From assembly GCA_016200915.1 (NCBI GenBank), contig JACQDV010000086.1, forward strand, positions 1 to 64,000: DNA of 64,000 bases, written 5' to 3'. The notes below the pieces were generated by a model. The model ran no database searches. It saw only the letters and a program-made list of their open reading frames with translations, and was not told the origin of the DNA. Below, piece after piece: positions 27,876 through 35,376 of the stretch. Source of the DNA: Sphingobacteriales bacterium (GTDB taxonomy: Bacteria; Bacteroidota; Bacteroidia; Chitinophagales; Chitinophagaceae). Made by a program: the position numbers and the translations under genes. Every line of letters starts with the position of its first letter. Position 1 is the first letter of the stretch.

Positions 27876-28688
27876 TTAATGATAATTTTCTATGGCCTTT
27901 TTTACACTTCCGTACTGAAGCAGAATGGATTTGGCTTTATTGTAATCATCAATATTAATTTTTTGCATTAGCATTTTAACTCCTCTGTCAACAATCTTTT
28001 CATTGGTAAGTTGCATATTTACCATCTTATTATCCTCCACACGGCCAATCTGTATCATTACTGAAGTAGAAATCATATTGAGCACTAATTTCTGAGCTGT
28101 ACCACTCTTCATTCTTGTGCTACCAGTAACAAACTCAGGACCTACAACTACTTCTATTGGAAAGTCTGCATGCTGGGAAACCGGTGCATCGGGGTTACAG
28201 GTGATGCAACCAGTAGTAATACCTCTTTTCTGGCATTCTTCTAACGCTCCAATTACATAAGGTGTGGTTCCGCTGGCGGCAATACCAATTACTACATCTT
28301 TTTCATTTACATTATACATTTCAATATCAGCCCAGCCCTGTTCCTTATTATCCTCTGCGTATTCAATTGCTTTTAAAATTGCTTCTTCACCTCCCGCAAT
28401 TATTCCAACCACTAATCCGTAAGGTACTCCATATGTTGGCGGACATTCACTGGCATCCACCACACCTAATCTTCCGCTTGTTCCTGCACCAACATAAAAT
28501 AATCTTCCTCCCGTAAACATTTTATCTACAATAGCCGAAACCAATTTTTCAATTTGTGGAATAGCTTTTTCCACTGCCAATGGTACTGTTTTATCTTCCT
28601 TATTAATGTTGATCAAAATTTCTTCTATCGACATTTTATCTAAATGGCGGTATTTCGAATCCTGTTCTGTTATTTTTTGAAAAGCCAT
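27876..28688 (-). CDS. murQ: N-acetylmuramic acid 6-phosphate etherase
   Basis: Cleaves the lactyl ether of MurNAc-6-phosphate to GlcNAc-6-phosphate and D-lactate during peptidoglycan recycling; a SIS-fold enzyme. Diagnostic stretches are GRLFYVGAGTSGRLGVVDASECPPTYG (about 61-87), GIAASGTTPYVIGAL and VVGPEFVTGSTRMKSGTAQKLVLNMIST. At 270 aa it is slightly shorter than the usual 295-300. The N-acetylhexosamine kinase gene upstream on the same strand fits a recycling pair. The 174-nt spacer between them is almost entirely heptamer repeats, starting at the murQ ATG. Confidence 0.94.
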   Translation of the reverse strand: MAFQKITEQDSKYRHLDKMSIEEILININKEDKTVPLAVEKAIPQIEKLVSAIVDKMFTGGRLFYVGAGTSGRLGVVDASECPPTYGVPYGLVVGIIAGGEEAILKAIEYAEDNKEQGWADIEMYNVNEKDVVIGIAASGTTPYVIGALEECQKRGITTGCITCNPDAPVSQHADFPIEVVVGPEFVTGSTRMKSGTAQKLVLNMISTSVMIQIGRVEDNKMVNMQLTNEKIVDRGVKMLMQKINIDDYNKAKSILLQYGSVKKAIENYH

Positions 28689-28786
28689 GCTGGTTGCTGG
28701 TTTTTTGTTGCTTGTTGCTGATTCTGATTTCTGATTTCTGATTTCTGATTTCTGATTTCTGATTTCTGATTTCTGATTTCTGATTT
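28688..28786. repeat. Heptamer array upstream of murQ
   Basis: Begins at the murQ start codon with degenerate 7-mers (TGCTGGT, TGCTGGT, TTTTTGT, TGCTTGT, TGCTGAT). From 28724 it continues as nine exact copies of CTGATTT (28724-28786). Confidence 0.92.
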
Positions 28787-28809
28787 ATTAAAGACAACTT
28801 TCTTATTTA

Positions 28810-28851
28810 TTGCTTATTGCCTATTGCCTGTTGCTTATGGCCTGTTGCCAA
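28810..28851. repeat. Degenerate heptamer array
   Basis: Six consecutive 7-nt units: TTGCTTA, TTGCCTA, TTGCCTG, TTGCTTA, TGGCCTG, TTGCCAA. It ends 10 nt before the stop codon of the kinase gene. Confidence 0.85.
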
Positions 28852-28861
28852 TTTTAATTTA

Positions 28862-29704
28862 TCATTTATGATACCTTATCAATCCAGGCATTGGATTTTT
28901 TAATATTGTTCCTAATTCCAGTTCGTATGTTTTACACAATTCGTGCAGCACATCTTTAAAACCCCAGGCTACACCGCCTACAAAGTTGATGGGATATAAC
29001 CAGCTTTCACGGTATTTATAAAGATGATTAAAGAAGAAATCATTTAATCCGTCTTCAATAATATTTTCAACCATATAATGACCACGGTTCTCTGCTAAAA
29101 ACAATGCATAGCCGGCTAAATAGCGATTGGGCATCGGCTTTTTATACACAGCTTCCAGTATATCTATGTTTGAAACATTATACTTGTTTTCAAACTTAGC
29201 TTTCAGTTCTTCATCAAATGTGTTGTACAAATAATACTGAACAACTTTTTTACCGAGATAGGCACCGCTTCCTTCATCACCCAATATAAACCCAAGTCCC
29301 GGGCTGTTTTTTACAATCTTCTTTCCATTATAATAACAGGAATTGGAACCTGTTCCCAAAATACAGGCTATTCCTTTATTCTTTCCGCAAAGAGCTTTAG
29401 CAGCAGCAGACAGATCATGATCTGCTTCCACCCTTTTAGCTTTTGTAAATAATTGTTTGAGTATGGAACGGATCATTTTAGCATTGGCAGGGTTACCAAG
29501 CCCTGTACCATAATAATAAACTTCAGAAATAGTGAAATTTTTCAGTTTGGGAAGCAATTCTTTTTCCAGCAATTGCCGTATCTGTGCCTTAGTTAAAAAA
29601 TATGGACTGATTCCCTGTGTAAAAATCGTTTTCACCTTTCCTTTGTTCACCACGCACCATTCTGCTTTGGTGGCACCACTATCTGCAATCAATTTTGCAC
29701 CCAT
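28862..29704 (-). CDS. N-acetylglucosamine-type kinase (BadF/BadG family)
   Basis: ASKHA-fold sugar kinase of the eukaryotic GlcNAc kinase-like group. The phosphate-1 loop is LIADSGATKAEW (residues 5-16), the adenosine region ACILGTGSNSCYYNGK (about 133-147), and GDEGSGAYLG follows. At 280 aa it suits the Bacteroidetes family often found beside murQ. Substrates are probably GlcNAc or MurNAc released from the cell wall. It lies upstream of murQ on the same strand, with a 173-nt repeat-filled gap. Confidence 0.85.
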   Translation of the reverse strand: MGAKLIADSGATKAEWCVVNKGKVKTIFTQGISPYFLTKAQIRQLLEKELLPKLKNFTISEVYYYGTGLGNPANAKMIRSILKQLFTKAKRVEADHDLSAAAKALCGKNKGIACILGTGSNSCYYNGKKIVKNSPGLGFILGDEGSGAYLGKKVVQYYLYNTFDEELKAKFENKYNVSNIDILEAVYKKPMPNRYLAGYALFLAENRGHYMVENIIEDGLNDFFFNHLYKYRESWLYPINFVGGVAWGFKDVLHELCKTYELELGTILKNPMPGLIRYHK

Positions 29705-29817
29705 AACTTAAATCAAATTAGAATATCTTGTTATTTAAACCGTTGATGTAATCACTTAACGCAAAATGTGTTTTCTTTGCGAAATTGATTAAAACTAAGT
29801 TCTAAGTTAAACAGGAA

Positions 29818-31416
29818 ATGAATAATAAAAAAATACAGGTCTGGTTACCCTTACTTTTTTCACTGGTGATGATACTGGGAATGTTCTTTGGTTATAAGCT
29901 TCGTGATAATATGGGTTTTAACCGCAAAGGATTTTTTGCCACTGAAAAAACAACCCCCGTACAGGAAGTCATCAATCTTATCAATGCCCGTTATGTTGAT
30001 TCTGTTGGTATAGATTCGTTAGGTACAAAAGCTATCCAGGAAATATTAAGTGAACTAGACCCACATTCTGTTTATATCCCTGCAGAAAACCTGAAATCAG
30101 TAAATGAAGAACTCGACGGAAACTTTGAAGGCATCGGCGTTGAATTTGATATATATAACGATACGGTTAATGTATTAAATGTAATGCCGGGTGGACCATC
30201 GGATAAAGCAGGCATTCAAATTGGCGATCGGTTTATTAAAATTGATACTACCAATATTGCAGGCGTTCATGTTACTTCTGAAATAATGAAGAAATTGCTG
30301 AGAGGTGAATCGGGCAGCAAAGTATCTATTAAATTATTACGTGGTAGTGAAGCAAAAACAATTGAAATTGCCAGGGGCCTTATTCCTTTAACCAGTGTAG
30401 ATGCAGCCTATATGATTCAGCCCGGCACTGGTTATATAAAGCTGAATAAATTTTCCCGTAAAACTTACGAGGAGTTTATGGAGCAACTGGATACGTTGAA
30501 GAACCGTGGTATGCAAAAACTTATTTTGGATTTAAGAGGAAATGGTGGTGGCATACTGGAAGACGCTGTACAGATAGCGGATGAATTTTTGAGTGATAAT
30601 GAACTCATCGTTTATACCAAAGGAGCACATACTGACCGGATAGATTATAAAGCCAAAAAGCCGGGTATGTTTGAAGAAGGAAAAGTCACCGTACTGGTAG
30701 ATGAATTCTCGGCTTCTGCCAGCGAAGTTTTAGCAGGTGCGTTACAGGATTGGGACAGGGCAACAATTATTGGCCGCAGAAGTTTTGGCAAAGGATTGGT
30801 ACAGGAGCCTTATTCGTTGAGTGACGGATCACAGCTTCGTCTTACCATTGCCCGTTATTACACACCATTGGGCCGTAATATTCAAAAACCTTATAACAAA
30901 GGATTAAAAAATTACAGCGATGAAGTGTACAATCGTTTTCACAATGGAGAACTGGTAATTGCTGACAGTAATAAAATCGACAATGGAAAACCTTTTAAAA
31001 CACCAAAAGGAAAACTTGTTTATGGAGGCGGTGGTATAATGCCTGATGTGTTTGTTCCGTTTGATACTACCAATATGAGCAATACAGTTTCTCAATTGTA
31101 TGAAAAACGTACGCTTTATGGTTTCATCTATCGTTATTACATACAGAATATGAATTTCTTTAAAGCTTTTAAATCAGCACAGGATTATAATAAAGGTTTT
31201 GTAGTGGATGATAAAGTTTGGAAAAATTTTACGGATTTCGCATCAAAAGACAGCATACAGGTAACTGCTTTCACAGCTAAAGAAAAAGAAACCATTTCGC
31301 AAAGGATAAAAGCATATATGGCACAACAGCTCTTCCGCAGAGAAGGATATTTTGAAATGGCTAATCAAAATGATGAAGTAGTTAAAAAAGCATTGGAAGA
31401 GCTGAATAAAAAGTAG
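29818..31416 (+). CDS. ctpA: S41 family C-terminal processing peptidase
   Basis: A 532-aa periplasmic serine protease with a Ser-Lys dyad. It has an N-terminal signal anchor (about 9-26), a PDZ domain (about 95-185; FEGIGVEF, VNVLNVMPGGPSDKAGIQIGDRF) and the S41 core. The core shows LILDLRGNGGGILEDAV, the nucleophile region VDEFSASASEV (Ser about 300-302) and the lysine in RSFGKGLVQ (K325). A C-terminal helical extension of about 130 residues follows. The family trims C-termini of exported proteins. The start ATG at 29818 is supported by the signal sequence. Confidence 0.92.
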   Translation: MNNKKIQVWLPLLFSLVMILGMFFGYKLRDNMGFNRKGFFATEKTTPVQEVINLINARYVDSVGIDSLGTKAIQEILSELDPHSVYIPAENLKSVNEELDGNFEGIGVEFDIYNDTVNVLNVMPGGPSDKAGIQIGDRFIKIDTTNIAGVHVTSEIMKKLLRGESGSKVSIKLLRGSEAKTIEIARGLIPLTSVDAAYMIQPGTGYIKLNKFSRKTYEEFMEQLDTLKNRGMQKLILDLRGNGGGILEDAVQIADEFLSDNELIVYTKGAHTDRIDYKAKKPGMFEEGKVTVLVDEFSASASEVLAGALQDWDRATIIGRRSFGKGLVQEPYSLSDGSQLRLTIARYYTPLGRNIQKPYNKGLKNYSDEVYNRFHNGELVIADSNKIDNGKPFKTPKGKLVYGGGGIMPDVFVPFDTTNMSNTVSQLYEKRTLYGFIYRYYIQNMNFFKAFKSAQDYNKGFVVDDKVWKNFTDFASKDSIQVTAFTAKEKETISQRIKAYMAQQLFRREGYFEMANQNDEVVKKALEELNKK

Positions 31417-31495
31417 AGTATTAACATTTCTTTTCTCAACACATAGTTGATTTATATTGTCAGGTAAATAATTGCTGACCATAAAACAGTTTATT

Positions 31496-32252
31496 ATGAA
31501 AAGATTTTTACTCCTTTCCTTTTTCTTATTGTTTGCTGCTGTACTTTTTGCCCAGTTTGAAATTACTGGTGGTTATTCAATGGCGATTCCCCGTGGTAAG
31601 ATGAACGATTATATCAACCTTACTAATTCTGTTACGCTGCGTGGTATTTATCGCTTGCCTGTTAATTCAAAAGTTTGGGTAGGTGCGGATTTAGCCATTG
31701 GAACTTATGCTCAAAAAACAGAGCAGCAGACTTATGAGTTTACCAATGGTGCCACTACTACTACCAACGTCCGTTTCTCCAGCAATGAATTTAATGGACA
31801 TTTGGCATTTGGTTACGATCTGTTGAGTGAAAGAAAGCTTGTTCCTTATATTACCGCTAAAGCCGGGATGAGTAATTTTTATAGCAGTATTTATATTGAA
31901 GACCCGCATGATGCTGATGGATGCCATCCCTTGCAGAACAAAAATGTATTTGGAGATGTAACCTTTTCATATGGTGCCGGTGCTGGCTTACGATTTGACG
32001 GTAAACAAGTTTTTTAAAAGCAGAAGTAATAACTGGGCTATTGATTTTTCATTAAACTATTTAACCGGTGGAACATTGGATTATTTGAATGTTCGCCACC
32101 TACAGGATAATGCTACCGGTACAGGAAAAGAATTCATGGTAAAATTTGTAAATGTTACCACCAATGAAATTCACGAACATAAAGTAGCAGAAGTATATAC
32201 CAGCAAACTCAATCAGCTTGATTTACGGATAGGATTTTTGTATCGTCTCTAA
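31496..32252 (+). pseudogene. Outer-membrane beta-barrel protein, interrupted by a frameshift
   Basis: Two overlapping frames form one barrel protein. Frame 1 starts at the ATG at 31496 (signal peptide MKRFLLLSFFLLFAAVLFAQ) and runs to a stop at 32017 (GAGLRFDGKQVF*). Frame 2 continues with FKSRSNNWAIDFSLNYLTGG and ends at 32252 in LDLRIGFLYRL, a proper barrel C-terminus. The break is at a TTTTTT AAAA run near 32009-32018; removing one T gives a continuous reading GKQVFKSRSNN. It may be a recent pseudogene, a phase-variable homopolymer or a sequencing error. A terminator follows. Confidence 0.75.
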
Positions 32253-32272
32253 CAACAAAATAAATTATTGCT

Positions 32273-32300
32273 AAAGCCCCGGAATCGGGGCTTTCTCTTT
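32273..32300 (+). terminator. Intrinsic terminator after the frameshifted barrel gene
   Basis: Perfect 9-bp stem AAAGCCCCG / CGGGGCTTT with loop GAAT, then a T-rich tail. Confidence 0.9.
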
Positions 32301-32320
32301 ACTACCAACCGTTAATATTG

Positions 32321-32328
32321 TACATTTG
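32321..32328 (+). promoter_or_regulatory. Promoter -7 box of the cystathionine beta-synthase-like gene
   Basis: TACATTTG matches TAnnTTTG exactly, 20 nt before the ATG at 32348. At the expected -33 position (32298) the sequence is TTT rather than TTG. Confidence 0.55.
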
Positions 32329-32347
32329 CGGCGAAACACTATTAGGA

Positions 32348-33706
32348 ATGAACATTAAGAATAACATCCTCGAAACAATTGGTAATACGCCGCTGATAAA
32401 AATCAATAAGATCACCAAAGATTTTCCCTGTACAGTATTGGCTAAAGTAGATTACTTCAACCCTGGCAATTCTATTAAAGACCGCATGGCATTAAAGATG
32501 GTGGAAGTGGCGGAAAAGGAAGGCAAACTAAAACCTGGCGGAACAATTGTTGAATGTACTTCGGGCAACACAGGAATGGGCCTGGCATTGGCAGCTTGTG
32601 TAAAAGGATATAAATGCATTTTTGTTACTACTGATAAACAATCAAAAGAGAAAGCAGACATATTAAAAGCAGTAGGTGCTGAAGTAATTGTTTGTCCCAC
32701 CAATGTTTTGCCGGAGGATCCAAGAAGTTATTATAGTGTGGCAAAAAGAATTGCCAGCGAAACACCTAATTCTTTTCATTGTAATCAATACGATAACCTG
32801 GCTAATCGTTTAGCTCACTATGAAACTACAGGCCCGGAAATATGGGAGCAGACTGATGGCAAAATCACTCATCTCGTTTGTACTGCAGGTACTGGTGGTA
32901 CTGTTACCGGAACAGCCATGTATTTAAAAGAAAAAAATCCCAGCATACAGGTATGGGCAATTGATGTGTACGGTTCATTACTCACCAAATATTTCCGCAC
33001 CGGTGAAATTGATATGAACCAGGTTCATCCTTATATCAGTGAAGGATTTGGGGAAGATTTTGTTCCGCAGAATTATGATATGAGTGTGATTGATCATTTT
33101 GAACAGGTGACGGATAAGGATGGTGCTGTAATGGCAAGAAGATTGGCAAAAGAAGAAGGCATGTTTTGCGGTTATAGTGCAGGAAGTTGTTTGCAGGGAT
33201 TAATGCAATTGAAAAATCGTTTAAAGAAAGATGACCTGGTTGTTTGTATTTTTCATGATCATGGTAGCCGCTATGTTGGAAAGATTTACAATGACCAATG
33301 GATGATTGAGAGAGGGTTTATGGAAGTAAAATCATTTAAAGATATTATTACGTCAAGACCACATAATCGCCTGGTTACAATTGAGTCAACAGCAACAGTA
33401 GCAGAAGCTGTAGAATTGATGAAGAAATATGATATTGAAAATATACCGGTAATGAATGGCAGGGGACCGGTTGGATCTGTTTCTGAAAGCGGCTTATTTA
33501 ATAAACTGTTCACCAATCCTGATTTAAAAAGCCAAACCGTTGAGTCAGTAATGGAAAAAGCCTACCCTATTATTGATTTTGATACACCGGTTGAACGCAT
33601 AAGTACCTTCATCAACAAAGAAAATGGTGCGGTTTTAAGCAAGGACGAATTAGGAAATTTTCATATAATAACTAAATACGACCTGATTCAATCAATGACT
33701 AAATAA
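32348..33706 (+). CDS. Cystathionine beta-synthase-like PLP enzyme with CBS domain pair
   Basis: Beta-family PLP enzyme that makes cystathionine from serine and homocysteine, or cysteine from O-acetylserine. The 452-aa protein has the catalytic domain at about 1-330, with the PLP lysine K44 in NPGNSIKDR, the substrate loop CTSGNTGMGLALA, and the phosphate-binding TAGTGGTVTGTA. A tandem CBS regulatory module (about 335-450; TIESTATVAEAVELMKKYDIENIPVMN) follows. It lacks the N-terminal haem domain of animal CBS. I chose the ATG at 32348 (MNIKNNILETIGNTPLIKI); an upstream in-frame TTG would overlap the promoter. The T-run after 33732 ends the unit. Confidence 0.88.
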   Translation: MNIKNNILETIGNTPLIKINKITKDFPCTVLAKVDYFNPGNSIKDRMALKMVEVAEKEGKLKPGGTIVECTSGNTGMGLALAACVKGYKCIFVTTDKQSKEKADILKAVGAEVIVCPTNVLPEDPRSYYSVAKRIASETPNSFHCNQYDNLANRLAHYETTGPEIWEQTDGKITHLVCTAGTGGTVTGTAMYLKEKNPSIQVWAIDVYGSLLTKYFRTGEIDMNQVHPYISEGFGEDFVPQNYDMSVIDHFEQVTDKDGAVMARRLAKEEGMFCGYSAGSCLQGLMQLKNRLKKDDLVVCIFHDHGSRYVGKIYNDQWMIERGFMEVKSFKDIITSRPHNRLVTIESTATVAEAVELMKKYDIENIPVMNGRGPVGSVSESGLFNKLFTNPDLKSQTVESVMEKAYPIIDFDTPVERISTFINKENGAVLSKDELGNFHIITKYDLIQSMTK

Positions 33707-33731
33707 GAATGAATCAAGTATAATTTTGTCA

Positions 33732-33767
33732 AATCCAGTTATTTAACAAGACAACTGGATTTTTTAT
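33732..33767 (+). terminator. Intrinsic terminator separating CBS from the ncRNA array
   Basis: Stem AATCCAGTT (33732-33740) / AACTGGATT (33753-33761) with a 12-nt loop, then TTTTATTT. Confidence 0.85.
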
Positions 33768-33832
33768 TTAATACATGTTAGATAAACTACCTTCTTCTTT
33801 TGTAGTGGTTTTACGAGTGTATTTATAGAATG

Positions 33833-33915
33833 CTTACGATAGCTGCGGTATATACCGATGACAGGAATTAGGGCAATTGTGCTCTTGTACAGTTTTATTA
33901 GGGGGAGTACATTTG
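33833..33915 (+). promoter_or_regulatory. ncRNA unit 1: operator-like palindromes and promoter
   Basis: Half-site CTTACGAT (33833-33840), palindrome CGGTATATACCG (33846-33857), a conserved GGGCAATTGTGCTC, TTG (33885-33887), 20 nt, TACATTTG (33908-33915). The palindrome-to-TTG distance is 39 nt, the same as in units 2-4. The left half of the first palindrome has decayed here. Confidence 0.8.
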
Positions 33916-33919
33916 TATC

Positions 33920-34277
33920 AGAAGTTGATTGATAAATAAATAAATAAATAAATCAATCAAACAATATCCCGGAAAAACCACCAACAATCCTAAAGAAACC
34001 AAAGCTAAACGCCTAAGAATCCAATATAATTGAAAACCGAAATCCAGTATCAGTCAACTTCTTTAGTTTTTAAATGTAATTACAACATAGAAAATCCGAA
34101 TCCAAAGAAAGACATTTGAGAATCCAATAAAGCCTGTGAAAAATGTATCCTTGAAAAACTGATTCCTGTTGAAAAACCAAGACACTGTTAACCCGAATCC
34201 GTTTCTCTGAAAGACTGAAAAAGTATACCTCTGGTTCGCAGTAAAAAATTGTCCCTCGCTACGGCGGGGGATTTTTA
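33920..34277 (+). ncRNA. Tandem non-coding transcription unit 1
   Basis: Predicted transcript of about 358 nt, from roughly 5 nt after the -7 box to the T-tract of a terminator. There is no substantial open frame on either strand. The 5' segment AGAAGTTGATTGAT (33920-33933) can pair locally with ATCAATCAA (33952-33960) or distally with ATCAGTCAACTTCT (34049-34062). The hairpin loop has expanded into a TAAA microsatellite. ATCC occurs nine times and GAAAAAC-type runs recur. A 3' block near 34188-34250 (CGAATCCGTTTCTCTGAAAG, then GTATACCTCTGGTTC) is nearly identical to unit 2. I recognise no known RNA family; function unknown. Confidence 0.75.
33931..33951. repeat. TAAA microsatellite in the 5' hairpin loop of unit 1
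   Basis: Five tandem TAAA units lie exactly between the two arms of the local hairpin. The equivalent loops in units 2 and 3 are 8 and 4 nt long and lack the repeat. Confidence 0.85.
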
Positions 34278-34280
34278 TTT
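34252..34280 (+). terminator. Terminator of ncRNA unit 1
   Basis: TCCCTCGC / GGCGGGGGA arms (34252-34259 with 34264-34271) with a 4-nt loop and one G-U pair, followed by TTTTTATTT. Confidence 0.9.
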
Positions 34281-34345
34281 ATACTCATTCCTGGTCATCT
34301 TACGCTGCTTTTTTGCATTAATCGTATAACTCCACTCCCATTATT

Positions 34346-34434
34346 CGTAAGCTTACGATTACTGTGGTAAATACCGATTACAGAAATCAGGGCAATTGTG
34401 CTCTTGTACAGTATTGCTCCAGCTACTACTTTTG
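34346..34434 (+). promoter_or_regulatory. ncRNA unit 2: operator-like palindromes and promoter
   Basis: CGTAAGCTTACG (34346-34357, perfect palindrome), TGGTAAATACCG (34365-34376), GGGCAATTGTGCTC, TTG (34404-34406), 20 nt, TACTTTTG (34427-34434). The spacings of 19 nt between palindrome starts and 39 nt from the second palindrome to TTG equal those of the other units. Confidence 0.82.
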
Positions 34435-34438
34435 TATC

Positions 34439-34770
34439 AGAAGTTGATTGATCATAAGAAATCAATCAAACAATATCCGAAGAAAAACCAAACGCCAAAA
34501 CATCCTTTAAAAAACCAAAACTTAAAAATCCAATAACATTGAAAAGCAAAATCCAGTATCAGTCAACTTCTTTTTAACTTTTTAATCCTGATTTTTAAAA
34601 TAGAAAATCCAAATCCGAAAGAACCTGAATTATTCAATAACTTTTGAAGAAACTAAAACACTATCCTGAAAAAACCTGAGCTGTAACCCGAATCCGTTTC
34701 TCTGAAAGACTAAAAGTATACCTCTGGTTCACAGTAAAAAATTGTCCCTCGCTCCGGCGGGGGATTTTAT
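34439..34770 (+). ncRNA. Tandem non-coding transcription unit 2
   Basis: About 332 nt from promoter to terminator. The 5' arm AGAAGTTGATTGAT (34439-34452) pairs with ATCAATCAA (34461-34469) or with ATCAGTCAACTTCT (34558-34571). AATATCCGAAGAAAAACCAA follows the hairpin and is shared with units 3 and 4. Nine ATCC motifs are present, several followed by GAAA or CAAA. The 3' block matches unit 1 almost base for base before the terminator. No ATG-initiated frame of note is seen. This is the best-preserved copy and the best template for a covariance search. Confidence 0.78.
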
Positions 34771-34774
34771 TTTA
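34745..34774 (+). terminator. Terminator of ncRNA unit 2
   Basis: The stem corresponds to unit 1 with loop TCCG (TCCCTCGC then GGCGGGGGA), followed by TTTTATTTTA. Confidence 0.9.
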
Positions 34775-34857
34775 TAAATGTGCTGATCCACTCATTCTAC
34801 TCAAATAAACTCATTAAACATTATTCTTCCCAAAAAGCAAGCTCCCCTTCAGTCATT

Positions 34858-34946
34858 CGTAAGGTTACGATAGCTGCGGTAATTACCGATGTTTTGAAAT
34901 TGAGAAATAGTGCTCTTGTACAGTTATTGATGCAGATATATTTTTG
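34858..34946 (+). promoter_or_regulatory. ncRNA unit 3: operator-like palindromes and promoter
   Basis: CGTAAGGTTACG (34858-34869), CGGTAATTACCG (34877-34888, perfect palindrome), TTG (34916-34918), 20 nt, TATTTTTG (34939-34946). The region between the second palindrome and TTG has diverged (GAGAAATAGTGCTC) but its length is unchanged. Confidence 0.82.
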
Positions 34947-34950
34947 TACC

Positions 34951-35257
34951 AGAAGTTGATTGATTAATATCAATCATCCTGATATCCGAAGAAAAACCAA
35001 GCCAAAACATCCTTTGAAAAGCAAACACAAAAATCCAATATCAATCAACTTCATTTTTTTTATTTGCGTATAACTATCCAACATCCTTTAGAAAACAATA
35101 TCTGGTATCCTGGTAAACTAAATCCAATAAAAATAGCCTATGAGAAACATCATCTCATGTAATAAGTTTTTGGTAAACGTATCCATGAAAAACAAATAAT
35201 CAAACTACTGTAACAAAAAACTGTCCTCCCCAACAAGTTGGGGAGGATTTTTTTATT
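34951..35257 (+). ncRNA. Tandem non-coding transcription unit 3
   Basis: About 306 nt. The 5' arm AGAAGTTGATTGAT (34951-34964) pairs with ATCAATCA (34969-34976, 4-nt loop) or with ATCAATCAACTTCA (35040-35053). In the distal arm an A replaces the G of units 1 and 2, turning a G-U into an A-U pair. Nine ATCC motifs again, including two ACATCCTTT repeats. The 3' block of units 1-2 has diverged beyond easy alignment, and the terminator has a different sequence with the same form. Confidence 0.75.
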
Positions 35258-35260
35258 TAT
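35224..35260 (+). terminator. Terminator of ncRNA unit 3
   Basis: A 10-bp perfect stem TCCTCCCCAA / TTGGGGAGGA with loop CAAG, then a T7 run and TATTTAT. Confidence 0.93.
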
Positions 35261-35282
35261 CGTATTCTTTCAAAGGGCTTAT

Positions 35283-35371
35283 CGTAACCTTACGAGTACA
35301 GCGGTAATTACCGATGATTGAAAATGGGGCAATAATGCTCTTGTGCCGGCAAGGAGCTAAGGGTATTTTTG
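35283..35371 (+). promoter_or_regulatory. ncRNA unit 4: operator-like palindromes and promoter
   Basis: CGTAACCTTACG (35283-35294), CGGTAATTACCG (35302-35313, perfect), GGGCAATAATGCTC, TTG (35341-35343), 20 nt, TATTTTTG (35364-35371). The spacer is unrelated in sequence to units 1-3 but has the same length. Confidence 0.82.
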
Positions 35372-35376
35372 TTTCA

